A stretch of 64,000 nucleotides of DNA from Azorhizobium oxalatiphilum (lineage in GTDB: Bacteria; Pseudomonadota; Alphaproteobacteria; Rhizobiales; Xanthobacteraceae). The stretch lies in NCBI RefSeq assembly GCF_014635325.1, contig NZ_BMCT01000001.1, positions 1,579,743 to 1,643,742 on the forward strand. Direction: 5' to 3'. The notes beneath the pieces are model-generated. The model saw only the letters and a list, made by a program, of their open reading frames with translations. It was not told the origin of the DNA and ran no database searches. This document shows positions 44,902 through 55,667 of this stretch, in pieces. Position 1 is the stretch's first letter, and each line of letters opens with the position of its first letter. The position numbers were made by a program, and so were the translations under genes.

Positions 44902-45720
44902 ATGAGCCTCAAGACCAACACCGCCAGCAAAGTCGAAGCCGGGGCAGCCGGATTGCCGCTGTTTTATCGCGATCCCGTCCTGATCCGGGCGACCGACCAC
45001 GCCAACCTCGGCCTGCTGCGCACCCGCGATTTCGGCTTCTGCGCGAAGGCAACCGCCATTCCCGTGGTGGTTGGGGAATTCGCTGCGGCGGGGCGTTACT
45101 ATCCGCTGGTGTTTTCCAGCGATGATCATGCCGCGCCGCTGATCGTGACGGGTATCAAGGCCGGGCAGAACCTGTTCGTCGGGGAGGATGGCCGCTGGCG
45201 TCCCGGCACCTATGTGCCGAGCTACCTGCGCCGCTATCCTTTCATCGGCATGGCCAGCGATGCTGGCGGGCCTCTGATGCTCGGTATGGACGGTGCCAGC
45301 GATCATGTGGTCAGCGACCATCGCCGCAAGGGCGTGGATGCCGAACCCCTGTTCGATGCGGCCGGAGCCCCCACGCAGGTGAGCCGTGCCGCCATTGCGC
45401 TGTGCGAGGCCTATACGCAGGAGCATGAGCGCACGGCGGCATTCGCGGAGGCGCTGAAGGCCAATGGCCTGCTGATCGAGAAGGCTGTGGAGATCCGTTA
45501 CAACGATCCCGCCCGGGCTGCCGGCGGGCCCGTTGAGGGTGCTGCGGCAACCATGCAGGTCAACGGCTTCCGCATCGTGGATGAGCCCGCATTCCGCGCG
45601 CTGCCGAAGGATGTGGTCGCCACTTTCCATGCCAACGGCTGGCTCGACCTCATCGTCCTGCACCTCGCCTCGCAGCTGTCCTGGCAGGTTCTCGTCGACG
45701 AGGCGGCACCGAAGCGCTGA
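44902..45720 (+). CDS. SapC family protein
   Basis: A 272-residue protein with the SapC pattern: LPLFYRDPVLI at the start, AIPVVVGEFAAAGRYYPLVF near residue 50, GTYVPSYLRRYPFI near 110 and the C-terminal LHLASQLSW. The name comes from an open reading frame near a Campylobacter S-layer locus; the function is not established. No signal peptide is visible, so it is probably cytoplasmic. The ATG follows AGAAGG. It stands alone, with a hairpin after the stop. Confidence 0.87.
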   Translation: MSLKTNTASKVEAGAAGLPLFYRDPVLIRATDHANLGLLRTRDFGFCAKATAIPVVVGEFAAAGRYYPLVFSSDDHAAPLIVTGIKAGQNLFVGEDGRWRPGTYVPSYLRRYPFIGMASDAGGPLMLGMDGASDHVVSDHRRKGVDAEPLFDAAGAPTQVSRAAIALCEAYTQEHERTAAFAEALKANGLLIEKAVEIRYNDPARAAGGPVEGAAATMQVNGFRIVDEPAFRALPKDVVATFHANGWLDLIVLHLASQLSWQVLVDEAAPKR

Positions 45721-45743
45721 TCCGGGAGACGCGGGCTTTCTTG

Positions 45744-45773
45744 CGTCCAGGCCTGTAAAATCAGGCTTGGACG
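45744..45773 (+). terminator. Hairpin after the sapC-like gene
   Basis: A twelve-base-pair stem with one G-U pair (45744-45755 with 45762-45773) and loop TAAAAT begins 23 bp after the stop codon. No T-run follows, so termination strength is uncertain. Confidence 0.5.
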
Positions 45774-45967
45774 CCTGTCGGCAAGGGCTAAGGCTTGCCG
45801 ATCGCCCGCGTGTCTTCCCATCGCGGCTCGTTGCATTTCGAACGTGATTTCCGACCGGAACGAGCATCGGCGAAAGTTGATTTGCACGTCTGGATTGCGA
45901 TTGCGTGAACGTTCTAGCGGTGAAATGATGCCGCCCCGCAGGCTTTGCGCCGGGCGGGGGATTTTGC

Positions 45968-46525
45968 ATGCAACGCATTCTTGAGATTAGGGCGGTCCAT
46001 CTGGCCGTACTGCAGAGCAGACCGACCAGATTAAGCGTGGTCGCCATCGGAGAGGTTCCGACCTCGGGATGGAAGGCGCCCCTGCTAGAGCCTTGGTTCT
46101 ACATTGCACCGCCCGAAGATGGCATTCAGGACTTTGACTTTACGGCAGCCCCGCCGTTTGGCATCGCGCTGGAAGTGGTCACGCCCATCACCGCGGAAAT
46201 CCTGCTGGAGCGGGCGCCGGAAAGCTATTGGGGCGAAGGGCGTCCGCTGAAGGGCGTGCGCGTGCATGCGCGCGCAAATGTGCTTGAAGTGCCGTTCGAG
46301 GCGCCTGCGGAGCCACAGGAGCCCCAGGTCATGGATGGTCCCCGCTGGGCGAGCCCGGTGAATTCCGGCGTCATATCCGCCACCGATCCCATCTCCAGCC
46401 TGATCGGCCGCGAATTGCGAGTCTATCATCCCGGCGATGCGCTGGCGTTCGACTGGCGGCAGGATCGCGTGAACCTGCAGATTGATCCGGGCTCCCGGCA
46501 GATCCGCGCCATAGCCTTCGGTTGA
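45968..46525 (+). CDS. Protein with C-terminal I78-like inhibitor domain
   Basis: A 185-residue protein without a signal peptide. The last 45 residues (LIGRELRVYHPGDALAF, then DWRQDRVNLQID and IRAIAFG) follow the I78 peptidase-inhibitor pattern, including the Asp-x-Arg-x-x-Arg-x-Asn core, but the cysteines of secreted I78 proteins are absent. The N-terminal 110 residues (LEPWFYIAPPEDGIQDFDF) are not recognised and may be a separate domain. Whether it inhibits any protease is unknown. It converges with the GNAT gene. Confidence 0.6.
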   Translation: MQRILEIRAVHLAVLQSRPTRLSVVAIGEVPTSGWKAPLLEPWFYIAPPEDGIQDFDFTAAPPFGIALEVVTPITAEILLERAPESYWGEGRPLKGVRVHARANVLEVPFEAPAEPQEPQVMDGPRWASPVNSGVISATDPISSLIGRELRVYHPGDALAFDWRQDRVNLQIDPGSRQIRAIAFG

Positions 46526-46557
46526 GCGTCGCCAGTACATAACAGGGTCCACCGACC

Positions 46558-47181
46558 TCAGGGAGCGGTGTCTTCGGCCGCTGCCATGAAGGTTTCGCGC
46601 GAGAGGCGGTAGAGCACGTGCCGGCGCAGGCGGTGGCCCGGCGGCACGCTCGGATGGTCGAAATCCTCCGCCGGATCGTGGCTCATGCCGAGCCGCCGCA
46701 TCACTGCCTGCGAGCGCAGATTGGCGGGAATGGTCAGCGCCAGAATCTCGGTGAGATCGAGCCGCGAGAAGCCGTCCGCAAGCGTCAGGCGTGCCGCTTC
46801 GCTCACATAGCCCTGGCCCCAGAAAGCCTTCTGGATGCGCCAGCCGATCTCCACCGCCGGCGTGAAGGTGGCGATGAAGGGCACATGCACCAGTCCGGTG
46901 TAGCCGATGAACGGAGAGATGCCCGGCAGCTCGATGGCCCACAGGCCGAAGCCGTGGGTGGCGAAATGGCGCTCGATGCGGCGGGCAACCTCGTCGCTGG
47001 CCGCTCTGCCCTCCACGGGCATCAGATGCTCCATCACCTCCGGATCGGCCAGCATGGCGGCCAGCCCGTCCCAGTCCGACTGCCGCCACAGCCGAAGTTT
47101 GATCCTTGGCCCCTGAATGGCCTCGGGCGGTGTGGAGTAGGGGACCGGCACGCGCGGAAAAGGCAGCTGGGGGATGCTCAT
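46558..47181 (-). CDS. GNAT-family N-acetyltransferase (RimJ/RimL type)
   Basis: A 207-residue acetyltransferase. KLRLWRQSDWDGLAAMLADPEV is the typical start of the Acetyltransf_3 fold; the acetyl-CoA loop is WGQGYVSEAARLTL near residue 125, and NLRSQAVMRRLGM near 155 is the conserved C-terminal helix. Substrates in this group include protein N-termini and small amines. The start overlaps the pabC stop by 4 bp, so it is cotranscribed with pabB-pabC. Confidence 0.88.
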   Translation of the reverse strand: MSIPQLPFPRVPVPYSTPPEAIQGPRIKLRLWRQSDWDGLAAMLADPEVMEHLMPVEGRAASDEVARRIERHFATHGFGLWAIELPGISPFIGYTGLVHVPFIATFTPAVEIGWRIQKAFWGQGYVSEAARLTLADGFSRLDLTEILALTIPANLRSQAVMRRLGMSHDPAEDFDHPSVPPGHRLRRHVLYRLSRETFMAAAEDTAP

Positions 47182-47975
47182 GCCAGCTCCGCTCGCAGTC
47201 GCTCGGCCATTGCGAACGAGGCGTAGGACCGCCCCTCGCAGGACGCCACGGAGCGGATGCCGAGGCTGGAGGTGAGCAAAAGCTCATCGGCCTGCGCGAT
47301 ATCCTCCACACCGAGTGGCGTTTCGCGGGCGCCCCGCGCGAGAAGCTCGGCCCGCATCACGCCGGGCAGCGCGCCCTCGCTTACGGGCGGGGTGAATAGG
47401 GCGCCGTCGCGTACGGCGAACAGATTGGCAATGGTGCTCTCGGCGATGCGTCCCTGCGTATTGAGCAGGAGGGCATCATCGCAATCGCGTCGCTGGGCCT
47501 CCTGCCTGGCAAGGATATTATCGAGATAGTTGAGTGACTTGATGCGCGCCAGTGGGGAGTGCTCGTTGCGCCGCGTCACCTGCGCGAGGCATAGACGGGC
47601 TGGTGGCAGCGGCGCGGCACGCGGTGCGAGGGTCGCCAGCACGGTGGGGTTCGGCGTGGCCGGCGGCAGGACGCCGCGCGGACCTTCCCCCCGCGTCACG
47701 GTGAGCCGCAGCACACCATCGCGCAGGCCGTTGGCGGCGGTGAGCGCGGCGGTGAGGGCCAGCAGGTCGAGGGGCGGCAGGGGCAGGCCGAGAATGGCGG
47801 CTCCGGTCGAGAGGCGTGTCAGATGCGCTTGCCAGCGTTCCGGGACGGTGTCGCGGATCGCAAGGGTCTCGAACAGGCCGTCGCCGAGCGTGAAGCCGCG
47901 ATCTCCGGGCGCGATGCGGGCGGTGTCGATCGGCACCAGCGCTCCGTTGAGCCAGACGAGAGGCTGGGACGTCAT
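47178..47975 (-). CDS. pabC: Aminodeoxychorismate lyase-type class IV aminotransferase
   Basis: A 265-residue fold-type IV PLP protein. RGFTLGDGLFET near residue 26 holds the substrate-side signature, the PLP lysine is in RIKSLNYLDNILARQEAQ near residue 146, and GRIAESTIANLF near 172 is the second family motif. Its place behind pabB supports the folate role: it releases pyruvate from 4-amino-4-deoxychorismate to give p-aminobenzoate. D-amino-acid or branched-chain transaminase activity is the alternative. It overlaps pabB by 4 bp. Confidence 0.85.
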   Translation of the reverse strand: MTSQPLVWLNGALVPIDTARIAPGDRGFTLGDGLFETLAIRDTVPERWQAHLTRLSTGAAILGLPLPPLDLLALTAALTAANGLRDGVLRLTVTRGEGPRGVLPPATPNPTVLATLAPRAAPLPPARLCLAQVTRRNEHSPLARIKSLNYLDNILARQEAQRRDCDDALLLNTQGRIAESTIANLFAVRDGALFTPPVSEGALPGVMRAELLARGARETPLGVEDIAQADELLLTSSLGIRSVASCEGRSYASFAMAERLRAELA

Positions 47976-49540
47976 GGGGCATCTCCGGTGACGGCGCGCA
48001 GCAGCGGCTGCATCTTGATCAGGCTCTCCTCATACTCCGCAGCAGGGTCGCTGTCGGCGACGATGCCGCCGCCCGCCTGTGCCATCAGCGTCTGCCCGGT
48101 ACGGGTGAGGGTGCGAATGACGATGGATGAGTCCATGGCGCCATCGAAGCCGATCCAGCCGATAGCGCCGCAATAGACACCCCGCGGGGCAGGCTCCAGC
48201 TCATGGATGATCTCCATGGCGCGCACCTTCGGTGCGCCGGTTATGGAGCCGCCGGGAAAGCTGGCACGGAGCAGATCCACCGCGCCGAGGCCCGGTCGCA
48301 GATGCGCACGAACCTCGGAGACGAGATGATGCACGGAGGCGAAGGTCTCCAGCGCGCAGAGCTGCGGCACCTCGACACTGCCGAGGCGCGAGACGCGCCC
48401 GAGATCGTTGCGCATCAGGTCCACAATCATCAGGTTTTCCGCCCGGTCCTTGGCGCTGTCGCGCAACTCGGCGGCGAACCGCTCATCCTCCCGTGGGTCG
48501 GCCCCGCGCGGCCGCGTGCCCTTGATGGGACGCGTCTCGATGATGCCCTCCGGCGACAGGCGCAGGAAGCGCTCCGGAGAGGCGCTGATCACGGCGAGAT
48601 CCGGCCCGGCGGTGAGCAGGGCCGAGAAGGGGGCCGGGCTCAGCGCGGTGAGGCGGCGGTAGAGATCATAGTCGGACAGGCCGTCCGGACAGGGCGCGCG
48701 AAAGATCTGCGTGATGTTGGCCTGGAAGATGTCGCCCGCGTGGATGTAATCCACCGCGCGGGCGATGCGCGCCTCCATCTCGGCGCGTTCCAGATCCGCC
48801 GTCCAGCGGGCGGTGGCGGACCAGTCCAGCGCAGGAGCGGGCGGAGCGGCGGCGAGGCGGGCCAGTATCGCGTCGGCGCGTACCTTGGCACGCCGCGTCC
48901 GGGCGGCTTCCGTCCGCTCCGGCAGCCCGGAGCTGAGGAGCCAGGCGGCACGGGCCACATGGTCGAAGGCCAGCACCACGTCATAGAGCCCCATGAGCAG
49001 ATCGGGGATCGGCGGGCCGGGCCGGGGCGCTGGCAGGCGCTCCACATGGCGCCCGAGCTCGTAGGAGAGGAAGCCCACGGCGCCCCCTGTGAACGGCACC
49101 GGCGCGTCTGCGGGCGTTGGCCCGGCATGGTCCGCCAGCGCCTGCGCAAGAACGGCGAAAGGACCGCCGGCGACAGGCCGACCGTCGCGGGTGACGCCCG
49201 TCGTGTCGGCCCGCAGCACCTCATAGGGCTCGGCGGCGATATAGGAATAGCGCCCGCGTGCCGCATCCGGTGCCGCGCTGTGCAGCAGTGCCGCGACCGG
49301 ATCATCGGCAAAGGTGCGGAACAGCTGGATGGGATCGCCATAGGCAAGGGGCACCACAAGCACGGGCGGGCAGTCTCCAGAGAATGGGGGCCGGGCGGGC
49401 GATTCTGCCGCACCGGCGTAACTTTCACCTTGCGGCAGGGGACGCAAGTCTGTGCTCCGCGCGCCGCCGCCGCGAGCCATGCGCCACGGTGCCTGCCGCA
49501 ACGAACGGGCCGATGCTACAGGATCATGAGATCCCGCCAT
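47972..49540 (-). CDS. pabB: Aminodeoxychorismate synthase component I
   Basis: A chorismate-binding enzyme of up to 522 residues. IETRPIKGTRPRG, DRAENLMIVDLMRNDLGRV, FPGGSITGAPKVRAMEII and the final IVADSDPAAEYEES are the conserved motifs. It aminates chorismate with ammonia from a glutaminase partner (PabA), which is not in the window; PIKGT (Lys) points to PabB rather than anthranilate synthase. The start is uncertain: the ATG at 49540 leaves only 14 bp to the divergent azlC, so the ATG at 49480 or a GTG near VLVVPLAYGDP is possible. Confidence 0.88.
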   Translation of the reverse strand: MAGSHDPVASARSLRQAPWRMARGGGARSTDLRPLPQGESYAGAAESPARPPFSGDCPPVLVVPLAYGDPIQLFRTFADDPVAALLHSAAPDAARGRYSYIAAEPYEVLRADTTGVTRDGRPVAGGPFAVLAQALADHAGPTPADAPVPFTGGAVGFLSYELGRHVERLPAPRPGPPIPDLLMGLYDVVLAFDHVARAAWLLSSGLPERTEAARTRRAKVRADAILARLAAAPPAPALDWSATARWTADLERAEMEARIARAVDYIHAGDIFQANITQIFRAPCPDGLSDYDLYRRLTALSPAPFSALLTAGPDLAVISASPERFLRLSPEGIIETRPIKGTRPRGADPREDERFAAELRDSAKDRAENLMIVDLMRNDLGRVSRLGSVEVPQLCALETFASVHHLVSEVRAHLRPGLGAVDLLRASFPGGSITGAPKVRAMEIIHELEPAPRGVYCGAIGWIGFDGAMDSSIVIRTLTRTGQTLMAQAGGGIVADSDPAAEYEESLIKMQPLLRAVTGDAP

Positions 49541-49554
49541 GCGAAGACGTGTTC

Positions 49555-50301
49555 ATGCTCGATGTAATGACCGAGACCGTTCCGCCTGTCTCCCATGGCC
49601 GGCTGCATTATGTGCGGCTGGGCGTGCGCGGCGCCATGTCGGTGCCGCTGCTCGTGCTGATCGCCTCCTACATCGGCTTCGGCGGCCTGTTGCAGGGTGT
49701 CGGCTTCCCGCTCCTGCCGGGCATGCTGTCCACGGTGCTGATCTGGGCCTTGCCGGCGCAAGTGATCCTGATCGGCGGGCTGGCCGCCGGAACGGCGCTG
49801 CCGGCCATCGCGCTGGCGGTGGGCCTCTCCTCCATCCGCCTCCTGCCCATGGTGGTGGCGCTGGCGCCTTTCGTGCGCGGACGGGAGCAGTCGACCTGGC
49901 GTGAGCTCTGGGCGTCCCATTACGTGGCCATGACCATGTGGGTGGAGGGCATGCGCCTTCTGCCGAAAGTGCCCGTGGAGGGGCGGCTCACCTATACGCT
50001 TGCCATGGGGACCACCTATGTGGCGGTGAGCACGCTGGCCACCTGGATCGGCTTCGCGCTGGCCGGAAGCCTGCCGCCGGCGTTCGGCGCCGGCCTGCTG
50101 TTCCTGACGCCGGCCTCCTTCACCATCCTCATGGTGCGCGGGGCGAACACGCCGCTGGACTGGATGGCGCTCGGCTTTGGCCTCGCCTCGGCGCCGCTGG
50201 TGGCGGGGCTGGGCGGGGGCATGGACCTGATGATCGGCGGGGTGGGCGGCGGCACGCTGGCCTATGCGCTGGCGCGGCTGATGAAGCGGCGGGCGGCATG
50301 A
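49555..50301 (+). CDS. azlC: AzlC-family branched-chain amino acid exporter, large subunit
   Basis: A 248-residue membrane protein with several helices in the AzlC pattern: SVPLLVLIASYIGFGGLLQG in helix 1, ALPAQVILIGGLA and SSIRLLPMVVALAPFVRG in the middle. With AzlD it forms an exporter of branched-chain amino acids and analogues such as azaleucine. The start is either 49555 or 49567, both ATG; the first was chosen. Its stop overlaps the azlD start by 4 bp. Confidence 0.85.
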   Translation: MLDVMTETVPPVSHGRLHYVRLGVRGAMSVPLLVLIASYIGFGGLLQGVGFPLLPGMLSTVLIWALPAQVILIGGLAAGTALPAIALAVGLSSIRLLPMVVALAPFVRGREQSTWRELWASHYVAMTMWVEGMRLLPKVPVEGRLTYTLAMGTTYVAVSTLATWIGFALAGSLPPAFGAGLLFLTPASFTILMVRGANTPLDWMALGFGLASAPLVAGLGGGMDLMIGGVGGGTLAYALARLMKRRAA

Positions 50302-50645
50302 TTTACGACAATGTGCTGATCGCATCGCTGATCGTCATCGTCGTCGGCTTCCTGCCTACGGAAGTCTGGCGCTGGCTTGCCATCTTTGCCGGTCGCCGGG
50401 TGGAGGCGGGCAGCGAGCTGTTCCTCTGGATCAAGGCGGTGGCGACCGCGCTGCTGGCGGCTGTGGTTGGCCGCCTCGTCTTCATGCCCACCGGCGCTCT
50501 GGTGGGGGTGCCACTGAGCCTGCGCCTCGCCTCGGTGGTGGCAGGTGTGCTGGCTTTCCTCCTCATCAAACGTTCTGTGCTGGCGGGTGTGGTTGCGGCG
50601 CAGGTGGTGCTGCTGGGCGGCATCTGGTGGCTGGGCCTTCACTGA
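50298..50645 (+). CDS. azlD: AzlD-family membrane protein, small exporter subunit
   Basis: A 115-residue protein with four hydrophobic helices (VLIASLIVIVVGFLPTEVWR, LFLWIKAVATALLAAVVGRL, then VVAGVLAFLLIKR and VVLLGGIWWLGLH), the AzlD size and pattern. The ATGA overlap with azlC indicates coupled translation. The Arg-rich segment WLAIFAGRRVEAGSE matches the cytoplasmic loop of the family. Confidence 0.83.
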   Translation: MIYDNVLIASLIVIVVGFLPTEVWRWLAIFAGRRVEAGSELFLWIKAVATALLAAVVGRLVFMPTGALVGVPLSLRLASVVAGVLAFLLIKRSVLAGVVAAQVVLLGGIWWLGLH

Positions 50646-50674
50646 GCTCCCATCAGACAGAAGATCCCCAAACG

Positions 50675-50698
50675 AAAAGGGGCGCCCGAAGGCGCCCC
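50675..50698 (-). terminator. Rho-independent terminator of glnA
   Basis: GGGGCGCC (50679-50686) and GGCGCCCC (50691-50698) form a perfect eight-base-pair stem with a 4-base loop; on the minus strand it is followed by TTTTCG. It lies 56 bp beyond the glnA stop. Confidence 0.8.
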
Positions 50699-50720
50699 GA
50701 TCCTTGAGATCCGATCCTGT

Positions 50721-50749
50721 GGCGCCGGCCCGAAGACCGGCGCCCCTTT
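50721..50749 (+). terminator. Rho-independent terminator of azlD
   Basis: GGCGCCGG (50721-50728) pairs with CCGGCGCC (50737-50744) and is followed on the plus strand by CCTTT. It lies between the glnA stop and the glnA terminator hairpin, so each convergent gene uses the distal hairpin. Confidence 0.65.
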
Positions 50750-50754
50750 GAGGA

Positions 50755-52164
50755 TCAGACCGAGTAGTACATCTCGAACTCGACCGGGTGCGGGGTCATC
50801 TCGAAGCGAGCGACTTCCTGCATCTTGAGGTCGATGTAGGACTCGATGAAGTCCTTCTGGAACACGTCGCCCTTCAGCAGGTAGTCGTGGTCCTTGGCGA
50901 GCGACTCGAGCGCCTCGCGGAGCGAACCGCAGACGGTCGGGATCTGCTTCAGCTCGGCCGGGGGCAGATCGTACAGATCCTTGTCCATGGCCGCGCCGGG
51001 ATCGATCTTGTTCAGGATGCCGTCCATGCCGGCCATGAACAGGGCCGCGAAGGCGAGGTAGGGGTTCGCGCCCGGATCGGGGAAGCGGACCTCGACGCGC
51101 TTGGCCTTCGGGTTGCTCGTGTAGGGGATACGGCAGGAAGCCGAGCGGTTGCGGGCCGAATAGGCCAGCAGCACCGGAGCCTCATAGCCCGGGACCAGAC
51201 GCTTGTAGGAGTTGGTCAGCGGGTTGGTGAAGGCGTTCAGCGACTTGGCATGCTTGATGACGCCGCCGATGTACCACAGGCACTCCTGCGAGAGGTCGGC
51301 ATACTTGTCGCCGGCGAAGAGCGGCTTGCCGTCCTTCCAGATCGACTGATGCACGTGCATGCCCGAGCCGTTGTCGCCATAGACCGGCTTCGGCATGAAG
51401 GTCGCGGTCTTGCCATAGATGTTGGCGACCTGATGGATGCAGTACTTATAGATCTGCAGGTGGTCGGCCATGGTGACGAGCTGGCCGAACTTCAGGCCGA
51501 GCTCGTGCTGGGCAGACGCCACTTCGTGGTGGTGCTTCTCGACCTTCGCGCCCATGCGGGCCATGGAGGCGAGCATCTCGGAGCGCATGTCCTGGGCGCT
51601 GTCGAGCGGGGGCACCGGGAAGTAGCCGCCCTTGGTCTTGATGCGGTGGCCGAGGTTGCCGCCTTCATAATCGGTGTCGCCGTTGGTCGGCAGCTCGATG
51701 GAGTCCAGCTTGAAGCCCGTATTGTACGGGTCAGCCTTGAACTTCACGTCATCGAAAATGAAGAACTCGGCCTCGGGGCCGAAGAACACGGTGTCGCCGA
51801 TGCCGGTGGACTGCAGGTAGGCCATCGCCTTCTTGGCGATGCCGCGCGGGTCACGGCCGTAGGGCTCGCCGGTGGTCGGCTCGAGCACGTCGCAGACGAT
51901 CGAGAGCGTGGTCTCGGAGAAGAAGGGATCGACGCAGGCAGTGGTCACGTCCGGCATGAGGAGCATGTCGGATTCGTTGATGGCCTTCCAGCCGGCGATC
52001 GAAGAGCCGTCGAAGGCCTGGCCTTCGGCGAAGAATTCATCATCGACCATGGTGATGTCGAAGGTGACATGCTGCCACTTGCCGCGCGGGTCGGTGAAGC
52101 GCAGGTCGACGTATTTCACGTCGTTCGACTTGATAAAGTCGAGGACTTCCTTGGCCGTCTTCAT
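50755..52164 (-). CDS. glnA: Glutamine synthetase type I
   Basis: A 469-residue GSI enzyme that makes glutamine from glutamate and ammonia. The Mg and glutamate site is in [13 protein letters not shown], the ATP site in [16 protein letters not shown], and the adenylylation tyrosine is in KDLYDLPP near residue 400, so it should be controlled by GlnE. The ATG at 52164 begins the conserved [23 protein letters not shown]; upstream in-frame sequence is not conserved. It is 46 bp behind glnB in the same direction. Confidence 0.98.
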   Translation of the reverse strand: MKTAKEVLDFIKSNDVKYVDLRFTDPRGKWQHVTFDITMVDDEFFAEGQAFDGSSIAGWKAINESDMLLMPDVTTACVDPFFSETTLSIVCDVLEPTTGEPYGRDPRGIAKKAMAYLQSTGIGDTVFFGPEAEFFIFDDVKFKADPYNTGFKLDSIELPTNGDTDYEGGNLGHRIKTKGGYFPVPPLDSAQDMRSEMLASMARMGAKVEKHHHEVASAQHELGLKFGQLVTMADHLQIYKYCIHQVANIYGKTATFMPKPVYGDNGSGMHVHQSIWKDGKPLFAGDKYADLSQECLWYIGGVIKHAKSLNAFTNPLTNSYKRLVPGYEAPVLLAYSARNRSASCRIPYTSNPKAKRVEVRFPDPGANPYLAFAALFMAGMDGILNKIDPGAAMDKDLYDLPPAELKQIPTVCGSLREALESLAKDHDYLLKGDVFQKDFIESYIDLKMQEVARFEMTPHPVEFEMYYSV

Positions 52165-52210
52165 TGGATCAAACGCCTTTCCTGAAGGTAAGCTTGCGGG
52201 ATTTCGGAGG

Positions 52211-54254
<2,044 letters not shown>

Positions 54255-54261
54255 CGCGCGC

Positions 54262-55536
54262 TTATTTCACCTCATAGGCCGCGGCGGCCACGGCCTCGCC
54301 GGTGCCCGCCGCGCGGGCGATGATGGCCCATTTGCCGGGGGTATCTGGCCGCACCGCCACCCGCACGGTCCGCTTGGCCGGCACGGGAACGGTGTCGTGC
54401 CACCAGGGCTTCCAGCCATCATCCGCGCCATCCAGCAGCCGAACCGGCATGCCGTGAAAATGGACGGCGACCGGCACCTCCGACGTATTGTTCAGGGCGA
54501 AGACGAGCGATTTCCCGACCGGAACCGTGCTGAGGACCGGGATACGGGCGAGATCCGCAGGTGCCACGCCGATGGCCAGTTCCGCCCGCACCGCGCCCTG
54601 TAGCGGGATATCCGAGGGGAGCGGGTTGGCGGGAAGTGCCTGTGGGGTGCTGGCCGGCGCCGGGGTATTGCTGCCGCCCACGGGAGCGATCAGCGCCAGT
54701 TCGATCGGGCCGCGCAGCAGTTCCACCTGCACATTGATGGGATTGGCCGATGCGCCGTTCAGGTTGATGTCCATCGCAAGGTCGATGCGGCCGCCCGGCA
54801 CCAGCTGCATCCGGCCATCCTTGAGCACGAAGGGCGTGACCGGCTGGCCGTCGATGGCCATCACCCAGCTTTGCGTCTCCGCCACGCGTAGCGGCAGGAA
54901 CTCCGGGGAGGCATTGATCAGCCGCAGTCGCGCGCGGCTGGCGGCGGGCGCCTCCAGCGTCGGCGAGACGGCGCCGTTGACGGTGATGACCGGCATCTGC
55001 GTGGTGGCGTCCACACCCCAGGTCTGAAGCAGCATCACATGGTCGGCGCCGAACGCGGCCGGGGTTTCCTCCTCCACGATCAGCGCGCCTGCCAGCGCCC
55101 GGCGGGTCAGGACGCCATCGAAGGCGTGATACCAGAAGGTGCCGGCGTCCGGCGGGGCGAAGCGGATGTCGCGGGTTTCGCCGGCGGCGATGGCCGGGCC
55201 GGTAAGGCCGGGCACGCCATCAAGGGCGTTGGGCAGGCGCACGCCGTGCCAGGTGATGTCGAGCGGGCCGGAGAGGCCGTTGGCCACCGCCACGGAGAGC
55301 GGTTGGCCCCGCTTCACGCGCAGGATCGGGCCGGGGAGGGCGCCGTCGAAGAGTGACACAGGATCCGAGCCGGCCAGTTCGATCCGGTCGGCGGTGCCGA
55401 CCTTGAGCAGCCGCCCGGCGGGCGTGGGGACGGCCGGAGTATTCTGGGAGAGCGCCAAACGGGGCAGCGCACCACCCAGGACAAGGGCTGCGGCGCCGGT
55501 GAGGACGGCGCGACGGGATGGGACCGGAACGCGCAT
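54262..55536 (-). CDS. Tat-exported multicopper-oxidase-like protein lacking copper ligands (SufI/FtsP-like)
   Basis: A 424-residue cupredoxin-repeat protein with a Tat signal (SRRAVLTGAAALVLGG at 8-23). Traces of the copper motifs are DITWHGVRLPN, GTFWYHAF and VAVHFHGMPV, but each has fewer histidines than a true laccase, and the C-terminal His-Cys-His segment is replaced by KWAIIARAAGTGE, so the type 1 copper cysteine is missing. The fold is that of a multicopper oxidase, as in SufI/FtsP, which has a structural role at the division septum. The start at 55536 follows GGAGAGG. Oxidase activity is not expected. Confidence 0.75.
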   Translation of the reverse strand: MRVPVPSRRAVLTGAAALVLGGALPRLALSQNTPAVPTPAGRLLKVGTADRIELAGSDPVSLFDGALPGPILRVKRGQPLSVAVANGLSGPLDITWHGVRLPNALDGVPGLTGPAIAAGETRDIRFAPPDAGTFWYHAFDGVLTRRALAGALIVEEETPAAFGADHVMLLQTWGVDATTQMPVITVNGAVSPTLEAPAASRARLRLINASPEFLPLRVAETQSWVMAIDGQPVTPFVLKDGRMQLVPGGRIDLAMDINLNGASANPINVQVELLRGPIELALIAPVGGSNTPAPASTPQALPANPLPSDIPLQGAVRAELAIGVAPADLARIPVLSTVPVGKSLVFALNNTSEVPVAVHFHGMPVRLLDGADDGWKPWWHDTVPVPAKRTVRVAVRPDTPGKWAIIARAAGTGEAVAAAAYEVK

Positions 55537-55575
55537 GACACCTCTCCACACTGGGGACAGCAGCATGCGAACTTT

Positions 55576-55602
55576 CCCTTGCCCATGGGAAATGGGCAAG
55601 GG
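55576..55602. terminator. Hairpin between the pdxI-like gene and the oxidase-like gene
   Basis: An eleven-base-pair perfect inverted repeat (CCCTTGCCCAT with ATGGGCAAGGG, 5-base loop) lies 66 bp past the stop of the reductase gene and 40 bp before the next start on the same strand. No T-run, so it is a possible weak terminator or mRNA stabiliser. Confidence 0.4.
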
Positions 55603-55667
55603 ATTTCAGCCTTATAGGCGTTGCGGGCATGGTGCGCCGCAGCGCTCCCGCTTCGTCCGGAGAATGG

